A stretch of 64,000 bases of DNA. Source: Nannocystis bainbridge (GTDB taxonomy: Bacteria > Myxococcota_A > Polyangia > Nannocystales > Nannocystaceae). Positions 8,635-16,528 of the stretch are shown piece by piece (the first letter of the stretch is position 1; each line of letters begins with the position of its first letter). The DNA lies in the NCBI RefSeq assembly GCF_028368995.1, contig NZ_JAQNDL010000001.1, forward strand, positions 1,240,001-1,304,000. The letters are read 5' to 3'. Made by a program: the position numbers and the translations under genes. The notes under the pieces were generated by a model. The model was not told the DNA's origin. It did not search any database and saw only the letters and a program-made list of their open reading frames with translations.

Positions 8635-9540
8635 TCACGCAGTCTTCTTGCCAGTCTTCCCGGCGGCGAGCTTCTCGGCGGTCGCCTTCGCGGCGGCGGC
8701 GGGTTTCTTGGCTGTCTTCTCGGCGGTCGCCTTCGCGGCGGCGGGTTTCTTGGCTGTTTTCTCGCCGGTCGCCTTCGCGGTGGTGGCGTTCGTTATAGCC
8801 GAATCCTTGGTGGTGTTGGCGGGGGGCTTCTCGGAGGACGACGTGGTATTCGGCGTCGTTCGGCTGCCGTCGCGGTGCAGCAGCAGCACCACGCTGGCGC
8901 CCAGCCACTTGTAGAGGCCGGCCGCCTCCTCCGGCAGCAGTCCGACGTCGACCAGGCGGGCCTCGATCTTGGCCGTGGACGTGTTCAACGGGACGCTCGC
9001 GCCGCGCAGGCGGTCGTAGTAGCCCCGGCCAGTTCCGGTCCCGGCTTGCCAGTACCACACGAAGGCGTAACGGGCCCCCATGGTGAGATAGGCCTTGAGC
9101 GAGTCCATGGGCTTCAGCGTGCAGTCGTTGGCGTCCTCGAAGGCCGTCCGGGCCTGCTTCGGTGACTCGTCGGCACGGTGGATCCACCAGCCGATGCCCT
9201 CGGGGGTCATGGAGTCGAGAACAGCGCGCGCGGCGAAGTTGCCGCGCACGCCGCTCGGCCGCGGGTGCCATGCGAAATTCCGGATCGACGGGATCGCCAG
9301 GTGGCCGCCGTTTTCTCCCTTGCTCTGGTCGGGGTTGTGCTTGTCCTGCTCGAACATCCACGTGAACTCGACGCCCCCGAGAGTCTCCGCGAAGACGTCG
9401 AGCTCCGGAGGCAGCGGGAGACCGGCCCGCTCCTCGGCGGTGAGCGGGGCAGCGAACGCGGCGTCGATGATCGATACGTCGGGTCGGGCCGAGAAAGCGC
9501 GGATGTAGGCTCGGAGGAGCTGTGCGAGGGGGAGCTGCAT
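8635..9540 (-). CDS. SUKH (SMI1/KNR4)-like protein with Lys/Ala-rich tail
   Basis: Cytosolic protein of 301 residues. Residues about 1-225 form a folded domain with the pattern of SUKH immunity proteins: LPPELDVFAETLGGVEFTW followed by GGHLAIPSIRNF. The last 70 residues are a repetitive basic tail of TAKKPAAAKATAEK-like units resembling histone-H1-type tails. SUKH proteins neutralise toxins of contact-dependent or secreted polymorphic systems, but no toxin gene is adjacent; a truncated IS21 element begins 46 bases upstream and may have removed the neighbour. The family call is from motif appearance only. Confidence 0.6.
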   Translation of the reverse strand: MQLPLAQLLRAYIRAFSARPDVSIIDAAFAAPLTAEERAGLPLPPELDVFAETLGGVEFTWMFEQDKHNPDQSKGENGGHLAIPSIRNFAWHPRPSGVRGNFAARAVLDSMTPEGIGWWIHRADESPKQARTAFEDANDCTLKPMDSLKAYLTMGARYAFVWYWQAGTGTGRGYYDRLRGASVPLNTSTAKIEARLVDVGLLPEEAAGLYKWLGASVVLLLHRDGSRTTPNTTSSSEKPPANTTKDSAITNATTAKATGEKTAKKPAAAKATAEKTAKKPAAAAKATAEKLAAGKTGKKTA

Positions 9541-9586
9541 GTTCGAGGCGTAGCAGGAACGTGGGCAGGCATACAGGGCCCGGGCC

Positions 9587-10768
9587 GTGGCGATCCCCGT
9601 CGAGACGCTGCCGGGCCAGGTCGCCCAGGTCGACTTCGGCGACGTGGGCAAGCTCTACGACCCCAGGGCCGGCGTGCTGCGTCGGGCTTACGTGTTCGTG
9701 ATGGTGCTCGGCTACTCGCGCCACATGTTCGCGCGGATCGTGTTCGACCAGAGCACCGAGACCTGGATCCGGCTGCACATCGACGCCTTCGAATCCTTCG
9801 GCGGCGTGCCGGCGGTCATCGTCCCGGACAACCTCAAGGCGGCGGTGATCCGCGCCGCATTTGCCATCGACGACAAGTCCGTGCTCAACCGCAGCTACCG
9901 CGAGCTGGCGCGGCACTACGGCTGCAAGATCGACCCGGCGCCGCCGTACACGCCCGAACACAAGGGCAAGGTCGAGTCGGCGGTGAAGTACGTCAAGCAC
10001 AACTTCATGCGGCCGCGCGACGAGCTCGACGTCAGCGTGCTACGCCCACAGCTCGACGCGTGGGTCGAGGAAGTCGCCGGTCAGCGTGTACACGGCACGA
10101 CCCGCAAGGCACCCCGGCACCGCTTCGAGACGGTCGAGCGGGCGGCCCTGCTGCCGCTGCCACAATCACCGCATGAGATGGCCATCTGGCACGCCGCGAA
10201 GGTCCACACCGACAGCCACGTCGTCTTCGATAAAGCGATGTACTCGGTGCCCTGGCGCTTCGTCGGCAAGCAAGTCACGGTTCGCGCCTGCCGGGACTCG
10301 ATCGCGCTGTTCTTCGAGGACATTCGAATCGCCACGCACGAGCGCGCAGCCGCGGGCAAGCGACGGACCCACGAGGCCCACCTGCCGGAGGGCCGCCGCG
10401 AGCTGCGTCATCGTAGCCAGAGCAACTGGGAGGAGCGCGCCGACGCGCTCGGCGACGAGGTGGGTGCATACATCCGCGAGGTCTTCGCCAGCGACGACGT
10501 GCTCCTGCAGCTGCGCACGGTGCAAGCGATCGTCACGTACCTCGAGGGCCATCCTGCCCACCGCGCCCGGGCGGCCTGCGCCCGCGCCCGCTACTTCGCC
10601 AGCTACAGCTACGGCGCCATCAAGAACATCCTGCGCAAGGGCCTCGATCTGCAGTCCTTGCCCGGCGTGGTCCTGCCCGAACGCGGGAGGCTGGAGCGTC
10701 CACGATTGGCCCGCGACATCAAGGAGCTGCTCGCGGCTCCCCTGGAAGACACCGATGCACCCCACTGA
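9587..10768 (+). pseudogene. istA: IstA transposase, N-terminally truncated
   Basis: DDE transposase of IS21. What remains is 393 residues: the catalytic core begins almost immediately (PGQVAQVDFGDVGKLYD, first catalytic Asp), with the second Asp in VIVPDNLKAAV and Glu in YTPEHKGKVESAVKYVK, then the C-terminal Mu-type beta-barrel and DNA-binding part. Full IstA proteins have about 100-130 more N-terminal residues with helix-turn-helix domains; these are absent because homology stops at the element border near 9587. The GTG at 9587 is only the first available start. Catalytic residues are intact, so loss of function is due to truncation. Confidence 0.82.
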
Positions 10769-11525
10769 AGATCTGATCCCCATTCTCAAGAAGCTGCGCC
10801 TGTCGGGCGTCCTCGAATCCCTCGATCTGCGCCGACGCCAGGCCGTCGATGACAGCCTCTCCTTCGACGAATTCCTGTACCGACTCCTGTACGACGAGGT
10901 CGAGCGTCGTGACGGCAAGCAGATGGCCTCACGGCTGCGCCGGGCCAACTTCGAGGGCAGCAAGACCTTCGACAGCTTCGACTTCAACTTCAACCCGAAG
11001 ATCCCCAAGCACAAGCTCATCGACCTCGCGACCTGCAACTTCGTCAACCGGCACGAGAACGTGCTGCTGATCGGCAAGACCGGCGTTGGCAAGAGCCACG
11101 TCGCGCAGGCCCTCGGCCACCGCGCGTGCATGGGTGGCCACCACGTGCTCTACACCTCGGCCCACGACATGCTGACCCAGCTGCGCGCCTCAAGGGCGGA
11201 CGAGTCCTTCGACCGCCGCATGCTCCGCTTCGTCGGCCCCGATCTGCTGATCATTGACGACCTCGGGCTCCGCCCGCTGCGCCACGACGAGCCGATCGAC
11301 CTCTACGAGATCATCCGCCAGCGCTACGAGCACGGCTCGACGATCATTACGTCGAATCGGGCCATCGACGAGTGGCCGCCGCTCTTCGGCGACCCGCTCA
11401 TGGCCAGCGCCGCCATGGACCGCCTGCTCCACCACTGCCAGGTCCTCGAGCTCGACGGCAACTCGTTCCGCAACCCGCCACGCCGGTCTCGCCAGGCGGC
11501 ACCACCGGCCGACAACGCGGCCTAA
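10755..11525 (+). CDS. istB: IstB-like ATP-binding transposition helper
   Basis: AAA+ ATPase that assists IstA in target selection, 256 residues and full length. Walker A is GKTGVGKSH, Walker B is LLIIDDLGL, and sensor-1-like STIITSNRAIDEW follows. The start ATG at 10755 lies inside the end of istA (14-base overlap, different frame), the usual translational coupling in IS21. The C-terminal HHCQVLELDGNSFRNPP matches IstB tails. The same last codons are present in the fragment at 12931-13164. The gene looks intact although its partner is truncated. Confidence 0.9.
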   Translation: MHPTEDLIPILKKLRLSGVLESLDLRRRQAVDDSLSFDEFLYRLLYDEVERRDGKQMASRLRRANFEGSKTFDSFDFNFNPKIPKHKLIDLATCNFVNRHENVLLIGKTGVGKSHVAQALGHRACMGGHHVLYTSAHDMLTQLRASRADESFDRRMLRFVGPDLLIIDDLGLRPLRHDEPIDLYEIIRQRYEHGSTIITSNRAIDEWPPLFGDPLMASAAMDRLLHHCQVLELDGNSFRNPPRRSRQAAPPADNAA

Positions 11526-11544
11526 TTTCCCGGATGCGCACCGT

Positions 11545-11660
11545 CGATCAGTTCTGCCGACCTCGAGCGATTCGCTCGGCGGCCCCGATCACGTGACCGG
11601 GCCCGAGATGGCGATCAGTTCTGCCGGCCTCGAGACGATCAGTGCCCCCGACCCTTGACA
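11545..11660 (+). repeat. IS21 right-end transposase-binding repeats
   Basis: Two 23-base copies of CGATCAGTTCTGCCG(A/G)CCTCGAG at 11545-11567 and 11612-11634 plus a partial copy at 11636, ending in the terminal ...CCCTTGACA. IS21 elements carry such multiple repeats at each end. Confidence 0.75.
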
Positions 11661-11780
11661 TGCAGGAGAGGGCGATGACTGCACGCGGCGGAGGGCGACA
11701 GGCGGGTTCGCGGAACGCGATTGAAACGCCTATCCGCTCGGCCCACTCGAGATGACGCCTTCACCCTGACGTTGTTCCAC

Positions 11781-12620
11781 TCACTCGATGACGCGATCCG
11801 CCTCCGCTCGTGCGAGCGCGCGCTTGCGGAGCCCCGCGTCGCTTTCGACGCGTGCGAGCAACGCATCCACCACGCGCAGAGGTGCCGCCGCCGTCGCCCA
11901 CAGTGCGAGGCAACCCGCTTCCGGATCGAAGCGAAATTCGGCCTCCAGCTCAGGCGCCTCCAGCGCCATCACACCGCGCGCGATGCCTGCCCACGACTCC
12001 CCTCCCCCTTGATAGCCCTTCTTCTGGAGCATCGGCGTGAGGGCGCTGCCGACGTAATCGTAGCGATACTGGTTCGGGCCGACCTCTACCAGCTGACCTG
12101 CGGCGAGCTTCTTTGCCTTGGGCGCCTTGGCTTTTTTCGAGGGCTTCGAAGGCTTCGCGGGCGATGGCGCGTGTCCGAAGAGCGCTCCGTTTTCGGGGGC
12201 ATCTGCGAACGCGTCGAGCATTTCGTTCAGCAGGTTCGCTTGCTCGTCTGAAACCTTCCCGCAGGTCTGGAGCGCCTCGAAGGCGTCTTCGATCGTACAA
12301 TACTCCTCCATGGTCGCGACACGCCCGCGCGCGAAGGTCTCGGCGACGATGTCGCGTCGTCGCTGGAGATCGATGTTGGCCTCGCCGACCTTCCGCCAGA
12401 ACGCCTCGACCTCGGGTCCCGCGCCTTCGTTCCATTCCACCAGAAAATCCGTTTCGAGCGAACGGACCGCAGCCGCGGTCGGGTGCTCGCCAGCGAGGGC
12501 CCGAAGCTCGGCGTAGAACGCCAGCGCCAGCTCGTCGGCGCTCTCGCGACGAATGGCCTCGGCGATGTCGAGCAGCGCGAACAGTCGGTCCTTGTGCGGG
12601 TTCGCCCCTGTCTTGGCCAT
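11781..12620 (-). CDS. Putative Imm51-like immunity protein with basic linker
   Basis: Cytosolic protein of 279 residues. Residues 1-150 are helical and unrecognised. Residues 152-172 are a Lys/Pro/Ala/Ser tract (KPSKPSKKAKAPKAKK). Residues 173-279 (NQYRYDYVGSALTPMLQKKG, GGESWAGIARGVM, AEFRFDPEAGCLALWA) match the pattern I associate with Imm51 immunity domains: a Gly-rich loop before Trp and FDPEA near the end. The start at 12620 gives MAKTGANPHK. It is flanked by IS21 material on both sides, consistent with a mobile or relict toxin-immunity gene. No toxin is adjacent. Confidence 0.55.
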   Translation of the reverse strand: MAKTGANPHKDRLFALLDIAEAIRRESADELALAFYAELRALAGEHPTAAAVRSLETDFLVEWNEGAGPEVEAFWRKVGEANIDLQRRRDIVAETFARGRVATMEEYCTIEDAFEALQTCGKVSDEQANLLNEMLDAFADAPENGALFGHAPSPAKPSKPSKKAKAPKAKKLAAGQLVEVGPNQYRYDYVGSALTPMLQKKGYQGGGESWAGIARGVMALEAPELEAEFRFDPEAGCLALWATAAAPLRVVDALLARVESDAGLRKRALARAEADRVIE

Positions 12621-12664
12621 CGGGCGCGACTTTACCAGGTGCCTCGACTACGTGCTCGCTCGCA

Positions 12665-12930
12665 TCATCGCGACAATCGGCCCCGACGAACTGAGTCGAG
12701 AGGTCGGCTGGAAGCCGGGTGGCGGCAGATTCGCTCGAGCTGCTTGCGGTCGCGGCCGTCGGCGGTGGTCGCGGCGTGGAGATTCATGCCGAAGGCGGAG
12801 AGGGTCATCGGCGGCGGCGCGGACTGTGAGCCGGGCGCGGGGTGCGGGCCGGCGAGCGAGCGCTGCACGCAGGCAGCCAGCGCGGGGTCGAGGTCGAGGT
12901 CGAGGTCGAGGTCGTCGTCGGCGGTGCGGA
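12665..12930 (-). pseudogene. IS91-type transposase C-terminal fragment
   Basis: The minus-strand frame ending at 12665 contains MTLSAFGMNLHAATTADGRD followed by RKQLERICRH, which resembles the segment of IS91/IS801-type (Y2 or putative zinc-binding) transposases that reads G-x-LHA...DR..LERL.RY. Upstream is a repetitive Asp-Leu run encoded by a GTCGAG repeat (12886-12914). The fragment is cut off upstream at the border of the IS21 fragment at 12931 and degenerates at its 3' side. Confidence 0.45.
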
Positions 12931-13164
12931 CCAGGTCTCGAGCTCGACGGCAACTCCTTCCGCAACCCGCCACGCCGGTCTCGCCAGGCGACCCCGGCAC
13001 CACCGACCGATAACCCGGCCTAATTTCCCGGATGCGCTTCGTCGATCAGTTCTGCCGACCTCGAGCGATTCGCTCGGCGGCCCCGATCACGAGGGCATGA
13101 CCGGGCCCGAGAGGGCGAGCAGTTCTGCCGACCTCGAGACGATCAGTGACCCCGACCCTTGACA
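12931..13164 (+). mobile_element. Second, end-only fragment of the IS21 element
   Basis: This stretch repeats the last codons of istB (from the CCAGGTC..CTCGAGCTCGACGG segment through the stop) and the complete right end with its repeats, finishing in ...GACCCTTGACA at 13164. Compared with the copy at 11440-11660 it has point changes, a 1-base deletion near its start and a small insertion (GAGGGCA). It represents an older or independently inserted copy that lost everything but its right end. Confidence 0.85.
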
Positions 13165-13240
13165 GCCGGCTGGGCTGAACTCGTCGCCGAAGTCGGGAGC
13201 GTTTTCCATAACCCTGCGGGTGACGATCTCATCCGGATTT

Positions 13241-13345
13241 AAGCGGGTCGAGCCCGCCCTGCGCTGTCCCCGGTGCGGTGCGCTGCTGCGCCCGCACGGG
13301 CTGCTCTTCGACGAGTACGGGCTTCCAGGCCGAGCAGACGCGGAC
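13241..13345 (+). pseudogene. Sirtuin (Sir2) zinc-ribbon fragment
   Basis: One plus-strand segment reads ALRCPRCGALLRPHGLLFDEYG, which matches the zinc-binding region of Sir2-type NAD-dependent deacylases (CPxCG...LRPHvvxFgE). Only about 30 residues are recognisable; the Rossmann core and catalytic His are absent. It lies immediately right of the IS21 fragment end, so the gene was probably destroyed by insertion and deletion. Confidence 0.45.
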
Positions 13346-13464
13346 TCAAGCGGCATAAGCAAGGTGTCCAATTTTTCAGGGGCAATCCCACAGACGGCGA
13401 CCCACATGCAGTCCCGACCGATACGCCCGCGTCCGTTGTTGTTCCAACGCGCGGCAGTAACGCG

Positions 13465-13725
13465 CTAGCGGTTCTGCTGTGCCTGCGCCTCTGCCTCGAA
13501 TTTCTCGCGCAGCGCATCGTTACCCCAGCCCTCGCCCTTGAGCTTCACGATCTCGACCACCCTGTCCGCTGCCGAGGCCGCCCACAAGATTCGCACCCCA
13601 CCACTTCCGCCCTTCTTCGTCGTCTTGACCCCGACGAATAGCCCGAGCTTTCGCCATTCCCGAATGGTGGGTACGGTGAGGTCGGCCATTTTCGCCAATT
13701 CCTCGGTTGTGAGGGGGAAGGACAC
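13465..13725 (-). CDS. Small MerR-like helix-turn-helix protein
   Basis: Predicted DNA-binding protein of 86 residues. The N-terminal part TTEELAKMADLTVPTIREWR has the winged-helix pattern of MerR/excisionase-type HTH domains, followed by a basic loop (KTTKKGGSGGVRILW) and an amphipathic helix ending EAEAQAQQNR. The GTG start at 13725 is a best guess, as there is no strong ribosome site; the upstream open frame lacks coding character. It is divergent from the sigma-like/kinase gene set, 342 bases away, and could regulate it. Confidence 0.6.
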   Translation of the reverse strand: MSFPLTTEELAKMADLTVPTIREWRKLGLFVGVKTTKKGGSGGVRILWAASAADRVVEIVKLKGEGWGNDALREKFEAEAQAQQNR

Positions 13726-14067
13726 CGCGCGGACGGTACCGGACGCGTCGACGCTGCCGCAAGGGTTCCGGCCTACACTGGAAAATCGCGCCGGCGGTCG
13801 CCGTGAAGAGTGGAAGGGCTCGGGTTCGGGACTCGCGGGTAGTGCAGCTCGATGGTTGCGCCGGCGCGCGTATCCGCGAACCTGCGACATTGTCTCCGCC
13901 GGCGCGATCGCGCGCATGCCGCAGGATGCGCAAACAATCGTTGACCCGAGGATAGACAGATGATAGGCCGAGGATAGCCGCTCCTGGCTCTGCCAGGGCG
14001 CGCGTCCGCTCTTCGGCCCGTCGGCCGGCTGGACGGAAGCGCGCTTCCGCTGCAACATCGGACGTTG
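13726..14067. promoter_or_regulatory. Divergent promoter region
   Basis: 342 bases between the HTH gene and the sigma-like gene, reading away in both directions. It contains no convincing gene. The position implies promoters for both transcripts; I could not identify a confident -35/-10 or -24/-12 element. Confidence 0.35.
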
Positions 14068-14874
14068 ATGGACACCCCGACCCCAGAAACCTCGGGCTCC
14101 GCCGCACAACAAGAGGCCCCTGCCGAGCAGCCGCCCGCCGAGCACCCGCTCGTGGTGCGGTTCGCTACCTGGATGGCTGGCTCACGCGAGGCCGGCCTGG
14201 CGATGCTCCAGCGGGACGCCCCGGACGTGCTGCCGGGCCACCCGCCCGCCGCGTACAAGCGCCCGGGCCTGCGGCAGCACGAATACAAGCGACCGGGCAT
14301 GGTTCGCCAGCAGGGAGAGTCCATCCGCGAGCCCGCTGCCGACTTGTTCGGGCGGCTCCGACAGGTCACCCGCTTGTTCTCCGCTCGCCATAAGATTCAT
14401 GGGTTCGACCTCGACGAGAGCCTCGGACGATTCGACGGGACGACGAAACTCGGGATGAAGCACCCGTTGATTCGCGGCGAGGTGCGGCGGCTGTACGTGC
14501 TGCAGCAAGAGCTACAGCGCAAATGCCTGACAACCGTCCTGATGAACCTGTCTCCCGCCCCGCGCGCCGCCTTTATCTTGCGCGTCATCCTCGGGTTCTC
14601 GCGCGACGAGGTGCACGAGATCTTCGGCTCCCCGACCGGTGCGAGCTCTGCCTATTCCCGCGCGCTGCAAGACCTGGGCGAATATCTCGACCATGTCTGC
14701 GAGCACGTAGAGCCCAAGAACCCCTGTCGCTGCGAGAATCGCCTCGCAAGCGCCGTGGAGCACGGCTTCGTCACCTGGCCGGAGCGCGACGATCTCGCCG
14801 GTGACACGCCCGTGCGATCGCAGAGGCGCCAGGAGTACGAGAAGCTCTTCGCCGCGCTTCCGGCTCCCCAATGA
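14068..14874 (+). CDS. Sigma-70 region-4-like transcription factor
   Basis: Protein of 268 residues. The central part LMNLSPAPRAAFILRVILGF then SRDEVHEIFGSPTGASSAYS has the form of sigma-70 region 4, with the DNA-recognition helix at about residues 183-205. A following Cys-containing segment (NPCRCENRL) could bind metal. A canonical region 2 is not obvious; residues 95-150 may be a divergent version. The N-terminal 60 residues are Pro/Glu-rich. The ATG at 14068 directly follows an in-frame TTG. The gene ends 15 bases before a Ser/Thr kinase gene and they are probably co-transcribed. Confidence 0.62.
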   Translation: MDTPTPETSGSAAQQEAPAEQPPAEHPLVVRFATWMAGSREAGLAMLQRDAPDVLPGHPPAAYKRPGLRQHEYKRPGMVRQQGESIREPAADLFGRLRQVTRLFSARHKIHGFDLDESLGRFDGTTKLGMKHPLIRGEVRRLYVLQQELQRKCLTTVLMNLSPAPRAAFILRVILGFSRDEVHEIFGSPTGASSAYSRALQDLGEYLDHVCEHVEPKNPCRCENRLASAVEHGFVTWPERDDLAGDTPVRSQRRQEYEKLFAALPAPQ

Positions 14875-14889
14875 GAAGGAGAGCGTCCC

Positions 14890-16521
14890 TTGACCATCGC
14901 CGCGGATAGCCCGTTCCCGCCGCTCGACCCGGCCGATACCACCCGGCGGGCTCCGCAGGAGTCGACCTTCGGCCTGCTCGATCCGCCGATCGACGTGAGT
15001 CCGGCGTTCGAAGTGGGGAGCGTCGACGACGACGATGAGCCGTCCGCGGTGGAAGTGACGGGCCTGACGCTCGGCCCCTTCGCCGAGCGTTACACGCTGC
15101 TGCAGACGCTCGGGGTCGGCGGGATGGGCGTCGTTCAGCTCGCGTACGATCGCGTGGCCTGTCGCAACGTAGCGATCAAGCGGATCAAGCCAAGCTACGC
15201 GGACACGAGCTTCACGGAGCGCTTTCGGCGGGAATACCGAGCGCTCGCGGCGATCGAGCACCCAGGCGTCCCGGCGATCTACGACATCGGGGAGACCGCC
15301 GAGGGCGAGCCGTACTTCGCCATGCAGATCATCACGGGTGAGACAATTCGCGGACGTTTGCGCCGTGAGACCAAGATACCGCCGGCGCGAGCGCTCGCGC
15401 TGGCGATCGATCTCGGCCGCGTGCTGGCGGCGGTTCACGCCGCCGGGGTGATCCACCGTGACGTCAAGCCGGACAATGTGATCCTCGAAGGCGAACGCGT
15501 GCGTCTGATCGACTTCGGGGCGGCACTTCTGACGGCGGACTATTATGATCAGCCGCACCTGCGCGATCCGACCGAGGCGGGCAAGCGCTGGCGAACGTCG
15601 GAGACCGAGTGGATCGGGAATCCGGCGTACATGTGCCCGCAGTGGGTCAACGAGGGCAAGGTCTCGCCAGGAACGGACGTGTTCTCGGTCTGCGTGGTCT
15701 TGTACGAGATGATCACCGGGCGACGCTTGTATGCGCGGGAGGTGTACCGTCACCGCGAGATCCGTGCAGAGGAGTTTGCGCCCGAGCTCGGGCCGCTGGT
15801 CATCGAGCTTCGGCGCGGCGTCTCGCGTGTCGCCGAGCGCCACCGCAGCATGGCCGAGCTGGTCCGGGCGCTCGAGATCGTGCGGTCGCGCCTCGCAGCG
15901 CCGGCGAAGCGATCGTCGCTGCCGTTCCTCGCGGCATCGGTTGCGTCGTTCGCCCTTGGCGTTGGCGCGACCGTGGCTCTTCTGCGCGCGGCGACGCCGG
16001 GCGAGCCGGTGGCCGCGAGCGCGAGCGTCGAACCGTCCGTCGTCGAGTCTTCGCGGGCCGTCGAACCGACGAACGCGAGCGCGGCCGTCGAGCTGCTCAC
16101 CGTCGAGCCCTCGCGGATCGACGAGCCGCCCGTCGTCCAGCCGCCCGTCGTCGCGCCCCCCGTCGTCGAGCCGTCGCGGATCGTCGAGCCTGCGGGCGCG
16201 GGCGCGGTCGTAGAGTCGCCCGAATCGCCGCGGGTCGTCGAGGCCGCGGCCGCGAGCGCGGTCGTAGAGTCGCCCGAGCCACCGCGGCCCGAGCCATGGA
16301 GGACCCGCATGCGCCGTGCCGAAGCTCGCGCGCGGGCCTGCCTGAAGCGCGCGAAGATCGATGCAGAACCGCTTTTGACGACGATCGCCGCGGGCGAGCC
16401 GGCCAACGTTCGCGGCGCCGCCTCGGACTCGCCGGAAACGCGGTGCATCCGCGAGGCCCTGGATCGCTTCGATCTCCACGTCGCGAAGGGGCAGCGACAG
16501 CACACCTTTTTCGATCGGTAG
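14890..16521 (+). CDS. Membrane Ser/Thr protein kinase (Hanks type)
   Basis: Kinase of 543 residues anchored in the inner membrane. The catalytic domain spans about 67-335: Gly-rich loop GVGGMGVV, catalytic Lys97 in VAIKRIK, HRDVKPDN with Asp191, and DFG at 208-210. A membrane segment lies at about 343-366. The outer part is a Pro/Ala/Val/Glu-rich low-complexity stretch with VVESPE- and PPVV-like repeats (370-470), then a small basic domain with two Cys. The TTG start is supported by GAAGGAG 8 bases upstream. It forms a tight cluster with the sigma-like gene upstream and the membrane protein gene 7 bases downstream, so phosphorylation of that factor is a natural hypothesis. Confidence 0.9.
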   Translation: MTIAADSPFPPLDPADTTRRAPQESTFGLLDPPIDVSPAFEVGSVDDDDEPSAVEVTGLTLGPFAERYTLLQTLGVGGMGVVQLAYDRVACRNVAIKRIKPSYADTSFTERFRREYRALAAIEHPGVPAIYDIGETAEGEPYFAMQIITGETIRGRLRRETKIPPARALALAIDLGRVLAAVHAAGVIHRDVKPDNVILEGERVRLIDFGAALLTADYYDQPHLRDPTEAGKRWRTSETEWIGNPAYMCPQWVNEGKVSPGTDVFSVCVVLYEMITGRRLYAREVYRHREIRAEEFAPELGPLVIELRRGVSRVAERHRSMAELVRALEIVRSRLAAPAKRSSLPFLAASVASFALGVGATVALLRAATPGEPVAASASVEPSVVESSRAVEPTNASAAVELLTVEPSRIDEPPVVQPPVVAPPVVEPSRIVEPAGAGAVVESPESPRVVEAAAASAVVESPEPPRPEPWRTRMRRAEARARACLKRAKIDAEPLLTTIAAGEPANVRGAASDSPETRCIREALDRFDLHVAKGQRQHTFFDR

Positions 16522-16528
16522 ATGGCCC

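Larger units (their letters stand above)
9587..11660 (+). mobile_element. IS21-family insertion sequence, left end deleted
   Basis: Contains istA (5' truncated) and istB overlapping by 14 bases, the standard IS21 arrangement. The right end at 11660 reads ...GACCCTTGACA, i.e. TGTCAAGGGTCGG when read inward, and carries repeated CGATCAGTTCTGCCG boxes expected of multiple transposase sites. The left terminal repeat and roughly the first quarter of istA are missing, so the element is probably immobile on its own. Its right end recurs at 12931-13164. Confidence 0.85.

Noticed and set aside
12886..12914. GTCGAG repeat run that might be a CRISPR-like or regulatory array.
   Set aside because: It is a short simple tandem repeat inside a decayed transposase fragment, with no spacers.
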